Positions 48,097 through 59,430 of a stretch of 59,567 nt of DNA are shown one piece after another (position 1 is the first letter of the stretch; each line of letters starts with the position of its first letter). Source of the DNA: Purshia tridentata (Eukaryota > Streptophyta > Magnoliopsida > Rosales > Rosaceae); assembly GCA_003254885.1 (NCBI GenBank), contig QANT01007748.1, forward strand, positions 1 through 59,567, read 5' to 3'. The notes beneath the pieces are model-generated. The model saw nothing but the letters and a program-made list of their open reading frames with translations, did not search any database and was not told the origin of the DNA. Position numbers and translations under genes: made by a program.

Positions 48097-51000
48097 GAGG
48101 CTGCAGAAAACGAAAATGCTGATGCAAGGACGAGAGTTTTGTTTGTGTTGTTTTATTTCTAGTTGTTTGGTAATTGCCTGATTTATACTTGAACCTGGTA
48201 GATTTTTCTGTCCTTTCAAGTTCCGAATTAGATTAGCCATCCATTTAGTTTGGATCCTATAATTTCATATGGTTGAATGTATTGGATGACTTGAATTTTG
48301 TTTCAGTTATGCTGCATTTGATGCGTGACATTGGTCTCTTTATAGGTTGCATTACCTCTTACCTTCTTGCTTTTGTTATTTTTATTTTTTACAATTAATT
48401 TAGCTTGTTTATTTTCTCATTCTAAGGGTGACCTTGAAAACTTTCCCGTACTAGTAGTCTTGCATTTGTGTTTTGATAATCTCTTGCATTTGAAAAAGTA
48501 AGCTTGCATTGATGTATTGCTGTTGGAGTGTTAATGTTAGAGTTCTCTGTAGGTAATCATGTTAGGCCTTTTTGATAACTCATATCAAGGTTAGCATACT
48601 CAATTGTAAAACAGTTCATAGAGTTCTCTTTGGATAAACTTTCATTAGGACTAAGAAAGAGATACACCCAACTCATCCTCTAAGGATGACAATAGGCGCC
48701 AAGGACTCTCTTTAACCAAAACTGAACACCCAGAAACTGAACTGGCAAATTGCGCCAGTTCATATATATGCTTCATCTATAGGTATCCCCATGCGAGAAC
48801 AAAGATGCATCTTACATGGAATCTGATAGCTTTAACCTGCCATGATAAACATTACTTTCTACCTGCCATAATAGCCATTACCTGAGTTGCTGTTGGTGAA
48901 AAATTGGCTGGCTTGTATCACTTGTTGAGCCAGAGCTGCTGCCATTAGCTTCTTTGCGTCACTTCTTGGCATGTCTATGTTTAATGCTCGGTTTGGTTCC
49001 CTAAGTTCTTTTCTATGGCCTGGCTCTGTTTAGTTTGGTTCCATTTTCTTTACGTGGGTGACCTGTACTGCCGCTCTCTGGCGATCTGATATGGTTGTCT
49101 GTGAGATTGGTGGGGGTCTTGGGGTAGGGCTTCTTTAAGGTTTTTGTTTAGGGCCGAGCCCAGCTTTTTATGGGCCCTTATGGTTGTTCTTGGATTGGTT
49201 CCGACTCCTGACTCTTGTCTTTGCCTCCAATCTTGTGATTTTCTTCTATTTTAGATATGGTCAAAAGCATGAAATCAATATAATTATATATGATTATATC
49301 CAACAAGGTACCATAAAAACAACAAAATCTAAAAGTACCTAACACAATGCTCATATATGGTCTACTTTTTGCGTTTGTTCGTGTTTTTTGGATGAAAAAA
49401 AGAAACAAATTATGATAAAAGAATGGTGGGTGAGATGGTAGTTAAAGGGAGTGGGAACAGTGTTTGGTGAATGAGGGTTTGAATTAATATATGAAAGATA
49501 TTATAGAAATAATGAAATGTGAAAAGAGTGTTTTATATTTTTTTTTAATTTAATAAGAGGTGAAAACAAAACGGGTGAAAAATAAGATAAGAAGGTGAGA
49601 ATATAAGCATTATATTGTGCATTTGACAGCTGCAAGTTTAACGATCCAATTTGTCATATTAGGCTGAGAATGACATAAATAGCTTTATAATCCAGCATTG
49701 ATAAAGGCAATATTTTTACGGCAAAGATTACCTCCAACCTTAGAATTTTAGTGGACCCTATTGATAAATTGATCAATTTAGTCTACTATTAGCTATTAAT
49801 TAAGCACCTCGATCTTCAACGACTTTAATTAGATATTGGGTGGTCTATTTTGGAAGCTAAACTAAAACTTACACTAGGAACTTGTCTATAAGTTCAGATT
49901 TTTGTGTTGATCGATATGATATTTCATATAATGATCTTTCTAATATAAACTCTAAATATTAAACCTTATTCCGGGCCGAAACACATAATCCCTACCTCTC
50001 AAACAACGATGCTACCGTCTTTTAGTGTTGGTATCAATAACGACCGATGTCTAATCCGTCACTCATAGCTAATAGTGACTTTTTTTAGTAATAAGTGTTT
50101 TAGTGGCATATGAGTCTGACTTATATTTTGTTGTAGTAAATGCCCTGCAAGAGCTGTACCCAACAGCAAGAATGGGCTGTCTTAATTAATGCATGATCTC
50201 ACCAGTCATCAATATCGGCCATTTTGGTCAACGTCTTACTTCTGCCGGCATTTTTATTTGAGAGTTGAGACCTAATTTCTCCTTTGCTTAAGTTATATCC
50301 AAATGAAGGAGTAATAATAGGGTTTTTTTTGGGACCTTTGCCTTGGTCTCTTGTCTGGTAGAGATCGACAACCACACTAGGCTGCACAACTTTGACAAAG
50401 TTGGCTCTTCCTCACTTCATAAGGACACCCTTCTTCCCACATCTATCAAGCGTACATAAAATGAGTATATATGAGATATATAAAATTTGAGCTCTGGAGG
50501 CGATTGCCTCTTTCGCTTACCCTAGGCCAACATACTTAGGGTTGGTTTGGTAGTGCTTTTAGAGTAGTGTTTGGTAAAATATATATAAATGCTTATGGGT
50601 TATAAAAGTATTTTTAAAGGGTTTGTTGAGAAGCATTTAATAAGTGTTTTTATCAAGAGTATTTCAAGCATTTTTGTATGAACTATTTAAAATTTTTATA
50701 AAAATATATATGTATTTCTTTAAAGAACCGTTTTTAACAAAAACGTTATTAAATAAAAATGTTTTTAAAAAACAGTGTCAACCTGATTTTGCTTTAACTG
50801 GAATAACTATTTCAACATGCCATGTGGTAGGGCTATAACCATCGAAACACTTGAGTGGTATGCATGATTGGGTTGGTTGTGAACTTGTCATATCCGGATT
50901 TGATGGATCAGAATCATTGAATTAAGGACAAATGAATCTCCAGGACACACTTCACTGCTATATATTCATATGCAGTGGAGGGTAGCTAGACGACCATATA

Positions 51001-51565
51001 TATAAGAATAATACTTATATTGATGGATGGTTCTGGTGGCCATGTGATTGCCAATTGTATACGACTTTAACCAACTTTGAGCCAAAAAAAATTGTAACCA
51101 AAATTACGTACATTTATTTTATTCATCATGGCAATTAGTCCATGATATATTATTTTAAAATGCTTTAATTCTTAAAATTAAGAAATAAAAGAAATTTGTC
51201 ATTATTTTAACTAGGTAGGGGATAGTATATTATGCTTTGATCACATGCAAAAAGAAAAATTATATTCGCCGATGTCAAATTATTCTTCGATTGGTCGAAA
51301 TTAAGTTTGGTTTTGCAAGATTGAGCTAATTTTGATCCCAAATTAGAGTTATTCAAATATATATCACAAAGCCAAAGACATACATATAGCTTTGGGACCA
51401 ATTATTTGTTATAGTCTAGTAGTATATGTTATTTGTCTTTCTTAAGTTAGGAGAGGTGTCCTTAATTTGATTCCTCCATTCCTCAAGATCAAAGAAAAAA
51501 ATAAACAAAACCCTTTAGAAAGGTTGATTCCTTTCATTTTTACTTTAAAAAGGACATATATAATA
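48097..51565. other. RPS5 3' flank and gene-free spacer
   Basis: The first few hundred bases are probably RPS5 3' UTR. The stretch 48860-49230 is less AT-rich and reads like retroelement-derived sequence, but I can assign no domain. A CACTA-like end lies at 50137. The interval 50540-50790 (gtttggtagtgcttttagag...) looks like a hAT-type MITE fragment without a clear second end. Confidence 0.5.
49990..50137 (-). repeat. CACTA-like remnant
   Basis: The stretch ends TTTTGTTGTAGT (50126-50137), the mirror of the ACTACAACAAAA transposon end. It is preceded by subterminal sequence with an inverted gtcactcatagctaatagtgac. The terminal base is mutated and the other end is not apparent. Confidence 0.4.
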
Positions 51566-51660
51566 ATATGTGTGGTTGACTGGTTGTGATAAATATTTTA
51601 CAAATATATTTATTATATAAATATATTGACGAAAACCCAACCAGTCAACTACAAACATAT
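51566..51660. repeat. 95-bp hairpin (small MITE or precursor-like fold)
   Basis: The left arm tatgtgtggttgactggttg (51567-51586) pairs with the right arm caaccagtcaactacaaaca (51638-51657), with two or three mismatches, across an AT-rich loop. It could be a tiny MITE or a stem-loop transcript. Nothing ties the arms to a known microRNA. Confidence 0.55.
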
Positions 51661-52174
51661 AACATGGCCACATTTTCTTCCATTACCCCACTCCATTATT
51701 AGCTCAAATTAATAATAACTCCTCTAGTTTGATCCATTTCTCCTTTACAATAAATCTAAGTTTTTGTGATAACTTCACTTTCACATCTTGTTCAGGTATT
51801 AAACCTTTATTTACTTTTTTAAAAATGAAGTAAAACTTACAAAGCAAATGGCATACAAAAATTTGTTAACAACAAAGATGTTAATGAGTATGTACTACCG
51901 TTTGGCTGCTTCACTATACACACACAATGTAGCTCAAACATCTTTAAAGAACTAAACTTATATCGAATATCTTCAACCAAAGAGCAAATCTGTCACTTTT
52001 TAAATATTAATCAATTATCGGGTCATTAGATTTAAATCTAGGACTTTATGAGACAAAGAAATACTGAGTGCCATGACCAAATAGTCATTAGGGCTATAGT
52101 TAGAGTGGTGAAAGAATACAGGAAAATGAGTTAGCAGAAATTATCTTTTTGTACAAAAAAAAAAGAAAAAGAGA

Positions 52175-52694
52175 AAAACTATTTTGGTCCAAGTGTTTTA
52201 TCCTGAAAACAAATTTAGTACCTGTAGTTTTAAAATTATGCATTTGAGCCATGTGTTTTATGTTATTTGTAATTTTAGAATAATTTTAATGAAATTAAAT
52301 TTTTAATTGGGATTCATTTGTTTTCAAAAACAATTATGTTAGGAAATTGAAAGACCATCTTACAGATTTTCTAAAACTAATTTTAATTTTCACTTTTGAA
52401 TTTATCTAGTAAGGCAATTAAGGCTCACAAATTTTTAGGATTTGAACTATAAGTTTGAGATTTCTTCAAATTTTTGTTTAAAAATCAAATTTAAAGTTAT
52501 ATATATAATTTTTTGTCATTCTTAAAAAAAACCCGCTAATTAATATAAGTCATTAGTTTTCATTTGAAAAAATTTATTGTTTGGATTGGTGCAAAATATT
52601 CTAAAATTGTAAACAACATAAAACACGGATCTGAAATTTTAAAATCACACGTACCGATCTATTTTTAGAGTAAATGGAACAACATCGCTTTTTT
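52175..52694. repeat. Inverted-repeat element just upstream of the GT51 gene
   Basis: Positions 52253-52282 and 52597-52626 are inverted copies matching at 27 of 30 bases (gtgttttatgttRttt...). The outer arms (ttttggtcc...gtgttttat) are weakly mirrored. It is a non-coding fold-back transposon ending about 115 bp before the GT51 start codon, so it may contribute to that promoter. Confidence 0.6.
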
Positions 52695-52809
52695 CTCATA
52701 AAAAAAAAAACAAAGAAATATGATTTGGTGAAGAAAAAACCTACTTCCTAACAGTTGTTTTTAACTGTATTACCGAACCGATGAACCAGAGCACCCAATT
52801 GACACGAAC

Positions 52810-55800
52810 ATGACCTTGAACTTCACTCATCCTCTTCACCTCTCAACCAAACCATTCCAATTTCTGAACTCCAATCACCCAACAAAGCAATCCAACAAAA
52901 ACTCAATTCCATTCCCCAATCCTCCACTCCTCTACTTCTTCACTCTTCAAACTCCAACTCGCTCTAACTCACTCTACGGACGAGTCCACTCACTCCTCCC
53001 ACGCTCACACAGCTCCTCTCCAACTCCAACCCCGTCCAACACCCAATTCGTCCTCGAAATCTTCGTTCTCTTCGCATTCTCTTTGGTCATTCTTTGCCTC
53101 AGGCTCTTCTCCGACGTCCTATTGCCCCATTTTCCTCGCCGGTGGCACAGTCTTGTGGCTTTTGCTTCGGGAGCTGAAGCCAGAACCAGTGCCTATCCCT
53201 CGCACGTGTGGCAAGCCATTGTTGCTTACGAGGACAGAAGGTTTTTTAGACATTGTGGGATTGACCCAGTTGGGATTGCTCGTGCTGTGGTGTCGTTTTC
53301 GTCTCTTGGGGGTGGCAGCACCATCACCCAGCAGGTACATTTCACGCGCACCATTTGTTTGGTTTTTTGCTCAAACGAGTATCTTTTTTGTTTTATTTTA
53401 CTTGTTTAGAAAAATGATTCTTTTTCTTTTTTCTTTGTTTGGAAATTTATTTGAAGTATGGAGTGAAGGTATATTTCATAGAGTTTGATGAATGATTGAG
53501 AATAAAATATATGAAAGTGAAGAACTTGTAGTGAAGAAGTTCTGTAGTTCTATGGAGGACAATTTTGTTAGAATTAAAAAATAGTGGCTTTCTGGTGTAC
53601 TGGCACTGAAATCTTTACAGCTGATAATGGCATGCGTAATTTTATTAAAGAATGGTATATAATATAGAGCTGGAATGATAATTGTGTGGTTTAGTATTTA
53701 GAGAAATAGATGGCCAAGGACGTAAATTGGTGTTAATGCACGACACACCAATTTTCTACTCTTAGATAAGGACTTGCTCAGGTTTGACCGGCACTGAGAT
53801 TTTAATATATTGCCACCCCAGTTGATGTTAGCCCCGAGTAAATGATTTATCTACTTTGCCCACCAACTAGGAACAAGTCGGTGGAGAGAGAGAGAGAGAG
53901 AGTCAACGCCAACTTAAACCCAGAAGCAGAGTTGCAGAAAAGAAATGAAGAAAACCAGAGCAGACCAATTCCAGCCTCACCAATACACCCCATTGTCAAA
54001 CCCTTCACTTGTTTTGTTGTTCATTCCATCAAACCCCTGCATGGGATCCTTCTTGTTCATCCTAACTATTTTCTTCTTACTCTCTGTTCTCGTCTCTGGT
54101 GTTTCTTTCTCAGAGTTCATATACCCGAATTTCTCTGCTTCACACCTTCAATTCATTGACAACGCCGGTGCCTTCTTGTCCTCTCGAAATGAAACATTTA
54201 AGGCTGCTATTGTCAATCCTGGCGCTGGAAAACCCAACTTTTACTTGTGTGTCATCCATGCGGCATCCAATACCATCATATGGTCTGCTAATCGTGATGC
54301 TTCCATCTCAAGTTCTGGCAAGATGAATCTTACGGTTAAAGGAATTAGCATGTCAGATGACGATGGTAATCTCGTATGGGCAACTCCACCATTGGAGTCA
54401 TCAGTGTATGCATTATTGCTTACTGAAATGGGTAATCTTGTCCTTCTTGATCAATTCAATGGTTCTCTATGGGAAAGTTTTCACCACCCAACAGACACGA
54501 TCGTGATGGGACAGCACTTACCGGTCGGGTCAAATCTGTCCAATACTCTAAATTTTTCAATTGGTGATTACAGGCTTGTAATAAGTGATTCTGATGCGAT
54601 ACTGCAATGGCATGGACAGACGTATTGGAAATTGTCAATGGATACAAACGCTTATACAAACTCAAATAATATAGTGGAATATATGGCTATTAACGGAACA
54701 GGTCTTCATCTTCTGGGTCGTAATGGAACAGTGGTCGTGATTCAGGTTCTCTTGTCACCTTCCAACTTTCGAATTGCCCAGTTGGATTCCTCTGGCCAGT
54801 TTGTTGTCAGAAGCTTATCTGGTACTGACTGGAAGCAGGAATTTGCGGGTCCAGTTGATAGTTGTCGAATTCCCTTCGTTTGCGGTCAAATTGGTTTGTG
54901 TCCTGGCAACACTGCATCCACTCCCCCTATTTGTTCATGTCCATCAAGCTTCCATGTAGGTTCCCAAGATACTGGTGGTTGTGTGCCAAGTAGTCCTTAT
55001 TCTTTGCCGTCTCCTTGTAACTCACCCAATAATGGTAGTCAGTTGAATTCATCAGCCATTTCGTATTTGAGGCTTGGCTATGGGATCGATTATTTTGCCA
55101 TTGTTTTCTCTGAGCCTGTACAATATGGTGTTAATTTGTCAATCTGTCAAGATTTCTGCTCAAGTGACTGCTCTTGCTTGGGAATTTTCTTTCAAAATTC
55201 ATCTGGTTCTTGCTATGTTCTTGAAGATCAGTTGGGTTCCATTATATCGAGTAATACAGGTGAAAATGACCTGTTGGGCTACGTCAAAGCTCTTGTTGGA
55301 TCTACCCCAACAAACGTCAACAATAGTAACACTCCCAGTAATCAAAGAAGAAACTTTCCTGTAGCTGCTCTGGTGCTTTTGCCATTCACTGGATTCTTTC
55401 TGTTGCTAGCTCTAGGTTTCCTCTTGTGGGGAAGACGGAGGCTGTCAAAGAAAAGAGAGATAAAATTAGGGCATTTAGGCTCACATTCTTCAGGAGATAT
55501 GGATGCCTTCTACATCCCGGGTTTACCCAAGAGGTTTGATTATGAAGAACTTGAAGTGGCTACAGATAATTTTAAGACCCTGATTGGGTCAGGTGGGTTT
55601 GGTTCTGTATATAAGGGTACTCTATGTGATAAAACTGTTGTGGCTGTAAAGAAGATAACAAACTTAGGTGTTCAAGGGAGAAAAGAATTCTGCACTGAGA
55701 TTGCAATAATTGGTAATATTCACCATGCCAATTTGGTCAAACTAAAAGGGTTTTGCGCCCAAGGAAAGCAACGCCTTTTGGTTTATGAGTATATGAATCG

Positions 55801-58800
55801 TGGTTCACTTGACCGGACTCTTTTTGGTGGTGGACCAGTCTTAGAATGGCAAGAGAGAGTTGATATAGCACTAGGGACAGCACGTGGGCTTGCATACTTG
55901 CACAGTGGGTGTGAACAGAAGATAATCCATTGCGATGTCAAGCCAGAGAACATTCTCTTGCATGATCACTTTCAGACAAAGATCTCAGATTTTGGCCTTT
56001 CAAAGCTTCTAGGTCCTGAACAGTCCAGTTTTTTTACAACTATGAGAGGCACACGTGGCTATCTTGCACCAGAATGGCTAACTAACTCTGCAATCTCAGA
56101 AAAAACTGATGTCTATAGTTATGGAATGGTATTGCTTGAACTTTTAAGTGGAAGGAAAAATACATTACGACTGCAAAGCCACAACATGAATGACAGTAGC
56201 AGCAGTGGTGGTAACTCATCGTCATCATCTGGGTCAGGACTTGTTTATTTTCCACTATTTGCACTAGAGATGCATGAGCAAGGGAGGTACTTGGAGCTTG
56301 TTGACCTGAGACTGGAGGGACGAGTGACAAACGAAGAGGTGGAGAAATTTGTGCGTGTTGCGTTGTGTTGTGTTCATGAGGAACCAGCACTTAGGCCAAA
56401 TATGAATACTATTGTTGGCATGCTGGAAGGTGGGATTCCTTTGGGTAAGCCAAATTTGGATTCATTGAATTTCTTGCGCTTTATTGGACGTCGATTTACT
56501 GAGGCTTCCATGATAGAAGAGGAAACTGAGCAAAATGGAGTGTTGTATCCAGAAGCAAATGCTTCTCCTACAAGGACAACAATTGACTTGCATACTTGCT
56601 TTTCCTACATCTCTTCACAGCAGGTTTCAGGCCCAAGATAGTGCTGAGTAGTTGAACAGCTTGTGTATAGTTAATTGAGAATTGGAATTAAATGTATGGA
56701 ATTTTATGTATTGGAATCAACTGTATAATTTTTACATCTTTGCAAAGGCTCAAGGTATATTGATTGGTTGTAATTTGAGGAGTTATTTTGAGTAAGTAAC
56801 AAGACTTAATTGTATGAAAATTAAGTGTACCTTACATATTACTTTTCCGTAAATGGTATTATTATAGCTTCTCATTGTAGGTGTATTGTATTAGAGGCTG
56901 AGAGGTTGCCATTGCTGTGGTTAAGGTGTTTTTTGTGGGTGGCCACAGAATGCGTGTATTTGGACGCTCCCTGTGATGAGATGTCCATTGTCGATTTAAA
57001 CTTTAGAAAAGTTATCATATAAGGGCAGAATTTGACAATTCCCTATGCGTCAGTCATCTTTTCCCCACCTGTGTGCTTGCATTTTTACCTTTTGTTTCTA
57101 AGCAATATTGTGCTTGAGATATTAACTCTGATAGTTTATGCATGCTACTATATTTTCTATTAGCAAAATTCATCTTTCCCCTGCTCACCCTTTTTGATAA
57201 ATTCTATGAAAGTGTAAAGTGACTCTTAATTTGTTTTACATTTGATATCATAAAAGGATTTCTTTTCACTATGTTGGTTTTGATTGAATACCTTCTTTAA
57301 ATGGTAAGAATTCATTTGCTGTTTTAGTATTCAGTTTATAAATATAGGATTTCTTTTCTCTATGTAACTGTTTTTTCTTTTCTCACCTTCTCGATTATGA
57401 TTCTGATTATTCTTACTGTTTTAATCCCACATGACAGCTGGTGAAAAATACTTTCCTTAAAAATGAACGCACACTCTCAAGAAAAATGGTTGAGATGGTG
57501 TTGTCACTAGCATTGGAGAGGACAATGTTAAAAGGGGAAATATTGAGCTGCTATATGAGCAAGGTAAAGGATACTTCTGGTTATCAGATAAGTGAACTTA
57601 TTTGTGTTTAATATCTTTATCCGCAATTATACAATATACAACATTAGTTGTCCTTCCTGGATGGCATTTCTCATTAATTGTAATCATACTCACTCATGTA
57701 GAATCAATCCCTCCTCTCTTCATATGAGAATCAAAGAGATATTAAGTAGAAATAGTAAATTCAATCTGGATGGTTAATTTTTGTGATTGTACTTCAATTA
57801 TGCATAACTGTTAAACTAAGGTGGTTCCTTTACATCAGCTGTACCATTATTTGTTTCTCCTTAAAACTTCTAGAAATTAGTTTCTTGGTTCCCCTGTTGC
57901 TACTTATTGAACTCAATTATCTATGTAATAAACTCGAGTTGTGGAGCATGACTGGCATGATATAAAGTGTTGTCTTTTTTGAATCTCACTACAACCTTTT
58001 GGTCACCAGTGACCACCCCTAGGGATTTATCCTGATGAGTGGCATGTGCATTTACATAATCTGCACCTTTAAGGGATTACTAGTGGCAGATGTGCAAGAG
58101 ACCTCATTGGACATATATATGTGTATGTAATATTTAGATGTATGATATGGATAAATATTGTGAAGCATGAAAATCTAAAAATTTATGCCAATATCAGTAG
58201 CCTCCTCTTTAAATTTTTCCCAGAATCATGACTGGACATTTAAATACAAGTATCTAACAGAGGTAGGTGTATTACAGATATACTGGGGACATGGAATTTA
58301 TGGCGTTGAATCCGCATCAACATTCTATTTTGGGAAGCATCCATCTCTTCTAAGTTTGGGGGAGTCTGCAATGCTTGCTGGGCTCATACCTGCCCCAGAA
58401 CTTCGCTCGCCACTCAGGGATCCTTCCAGGTTTGTGAGTGCTATTATTGTTGAATTAGTTCCTTTTTCATTTTTAGCTGTGCTACCACCAGAATTGTATG
58501 CTTATTTTAGCATATATTTGCGCTTTGTGATTTGTAATCCATCCAGTTTTTATTTTGGGCTTATTTCCAAATTAAATAAATACCTTTCAAAGCAAATTGT
58601 TACTATGTCGTAGAGGAAAAACCTTCCAAGCCAGAGTTTTGAAGAGGATGGTGGAAGTAGGCTTTCTAGATATTGAAACAGCACTTTTGGTCATGAAACA
58701 GTCTCTTCCTCTGAAAGTTAATGAGTCAGAAGCACCAATTGTCTTTCTCCGTGGAGGTATGCGATTTATGTCAGTAGTGAATTTCCTTAATTCATTTCCC

Positions 58801-58989
58801 CATATAATATCCAAGATTCTATACTTCAAATTGTTTTCGAATTTTGGTATGACAAACTTTTTCACCTGGCATATCTGTATAATAATTTATATCTTTTGGC
58901 ATGAGAAATTTCTGTATTATTCTGGGTTCGCTAGGAGTAAGATTTGTCAGTATTGCACTCCAAAGGCAGGGGTTAACTTGGAAGAATGA
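52810..58989 (+). CDS. GT51 peptidoglycan glycosyltransferase (MtgA/PBP1 transglycosylase-like), plastid-targeted
   Basis: Exons 52810-53334, 57438-57563, 58278-58429, 58614-58756 and, tentatively, 58970-58989; frames join cleanly to about 321 residues. Residues 1-75 are Ser/Thr/Pro/Asn-rich with almost no acids, like a plastid transit peptide. A membrane anchor follows at about 81-103. The GT51 motifs come in order: VAYEDRRFFRHCGID (catalytic-type E141), GGGSTITQQ (167-175), RTLSRKMVE (second acid E194) with LERTMLKGEIL, and IYWGHGIYGVESA...YFGK...ESAMLAGLIPAPE. In bacteria the domain polymerises lipid II into glycan strands. There is no transpeptidase domain. Intron 1 (4.1 kb) contains an entire receptor-kinase gene. 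The last exon rests only on an acceptor (AAAGGCAG|G) and frame. Confidence 0.85.
53884..53901. repeat. (GA)n microsatellite in the receptor-kinase 5' region
   Basis: Short GA run about 45 bp upstream of the first in-frame ATG of the receptor kinase, probably within its 5' UTR. Confidence 0.8.
54041..56641 (+). CDS. S-domain (G-type lectin) receptor-like kinase, nested in the GT51 intron
   Basis: Intronless, 866 residues from the ATG at 54041, where a clean signal peptide begins (MGSFLFILTIFFLL). An upstream in-frame ATG at 53945 would add 32 residues. Order: signal peptide; B-lectin region with IIWSANRD and LWESFHHPTDTIVMGQ; a Cys-rich EGF/PAN-like region with CQDFCSSDCSCLGIFF; one transmembrane helix at about 440-463; then a Ser/Thr kinase with glycine loop GSGGFGSV (516-523), Lys537 in VAVKK, HCDVKPEN (catalytic D632), DFG (650-652) and APEW. 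Cys rather than Arg before the catalytic Asp makes it a non-RD kinase. It most resembles the G-type lectin kinase group that includes Arabidopsis At5g24080. Probable cell-surface receptor; ligand unknown. Confidence 0.93.
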   Translation: MGSFLFILTIFFLLSVLVSGVSFSEFIYPNFSASHLQFIDNAGAFLSSRNETFKAAIVNPGAGKPNFYLCVIHAASNTIIWSANRDASISSSGKMNLTVKGISMSDDDGNLVWATPPLESSVYALLLTEMGNLVLLDQFNGSLWESFHHPTDTIVMGQHLPVGSNLSNTLNFSIGDYRLVISDSDAILQWHGQTYWKLSMDTNAYTNSNNIVEYMAINGTGLHLLGRNGTVVVIQVLLSPSNFRIAQLDSSGQFVVRSLSGTDWKQEFAGPVDSCRIPFVCGQIGLCPGNTASTPPICSCPSSFHVGSQDTGGCVPSSPYSLPSPCNSPNNGSQLNSSAISYLRLGYGIDYFAIVFSEPVQYGVNLSICQDFCSSDCSCLGIFFQNSSGSCYVLEDQLGSIISSNTGENDLLGYVKALVGSTPTNVNNSNTPSNQRRNFPVAALVLLPFTGFFLLLALGFLLWGRRRLSKKREIKLGHLGSHSSGDMDAFYIPGLPKRFDYEELEVATDNFKTLIGSGGFGSVYKGTLCDKTVVAVKKITNLGVQGRKEFCTEIAIIGNIHHANLVKLKGFCAQGKQRLLVYEYMNRGSLDRTLFGGGPVLEWQERVDIALGTARGLAYLHSGCEQKIIHCDVKPENILLHDHFQTKISDFGLSKLLGPEQSSFFTTMRGTRGYLAPEWLTNSAISEKTDVYSYGMVLLELLSGRKNTLRLQSHNMNDSSSSGGNSSSSSGSGLVYFPLFALEMHEQGRYLELVDLRLEGRVTNEEVEKFVRVALCCVHEEPALRPNMNTIVGMLEGGIPLGKPNLDSLNFLRFIGRRFTEASMIEEETEQNGVLYPEANASPTRTTIDLHTCFSYISSQQVSGPR
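56642..57437 (+). other. Receptor-kinase 3' flank and end of GT51 intron 1
   Basis: AT-rich, with no coding sequence. It must carry the 3' end signals of the kinase gene as well as the branch point and acceptor (CATGACAG|CTG) of the GT51 intron. Confidence 0.6.
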
Positions 58990-59430
58990 GTTTCTAGCGG
59001 CACTATGAATGGGGCAATCTAAGTGATAGTTGTCACAATCTAAGTGTGAGAGTAATTACTAGAATGCAGGATTCAGAAAAACAAAAACTCTAGGGCAAAG
59101 TCCATATCATGATATTCTTTAAAGGGGCTGCCTAGTGTGCTGGGAGTTTGTGTCTTGAGAAATGTGTGTGGGCAAAATAGTGATGAGTTCATAACATGTT
59201 TTAGGTTTTTTGGTGTGTGTGGGCAATGTGAGTGGAATATATTTCTTTTTCCAATGTTATCCCGATTAATAAGTTGGGCAATTCTATCAGCCTTCTCTAT
59301 TTATTTTCTCCATTCTAATAATGCTATGTGTACTTTATTAACTTTTAGATGTAAGACTTTAATGTTTTGAAAACATAAAATATTAATAGCTTTTTCTTTT
59401 TCAATTTTTATTTTGAGTAATTTATAGGCC
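58990..59430. other. 3' flank of the GT51 gene, no other gene seen
   Basis: AT-rich. It contains the probable 3' UTR if the last exon ends at 58989. If that exon is wrong, the true terminal exon may lie here or beyond the window. Confidence 0.4.

Noticed and set aside
53405-57437. Reading the GT51 N-terminal exon and the receptor kinase as one fusion gene
   Set aside because: GT51 exon 1 continues perfectly into the exon at 57438, and the kinase has its own signal peptide and stop, so they are separate genes.
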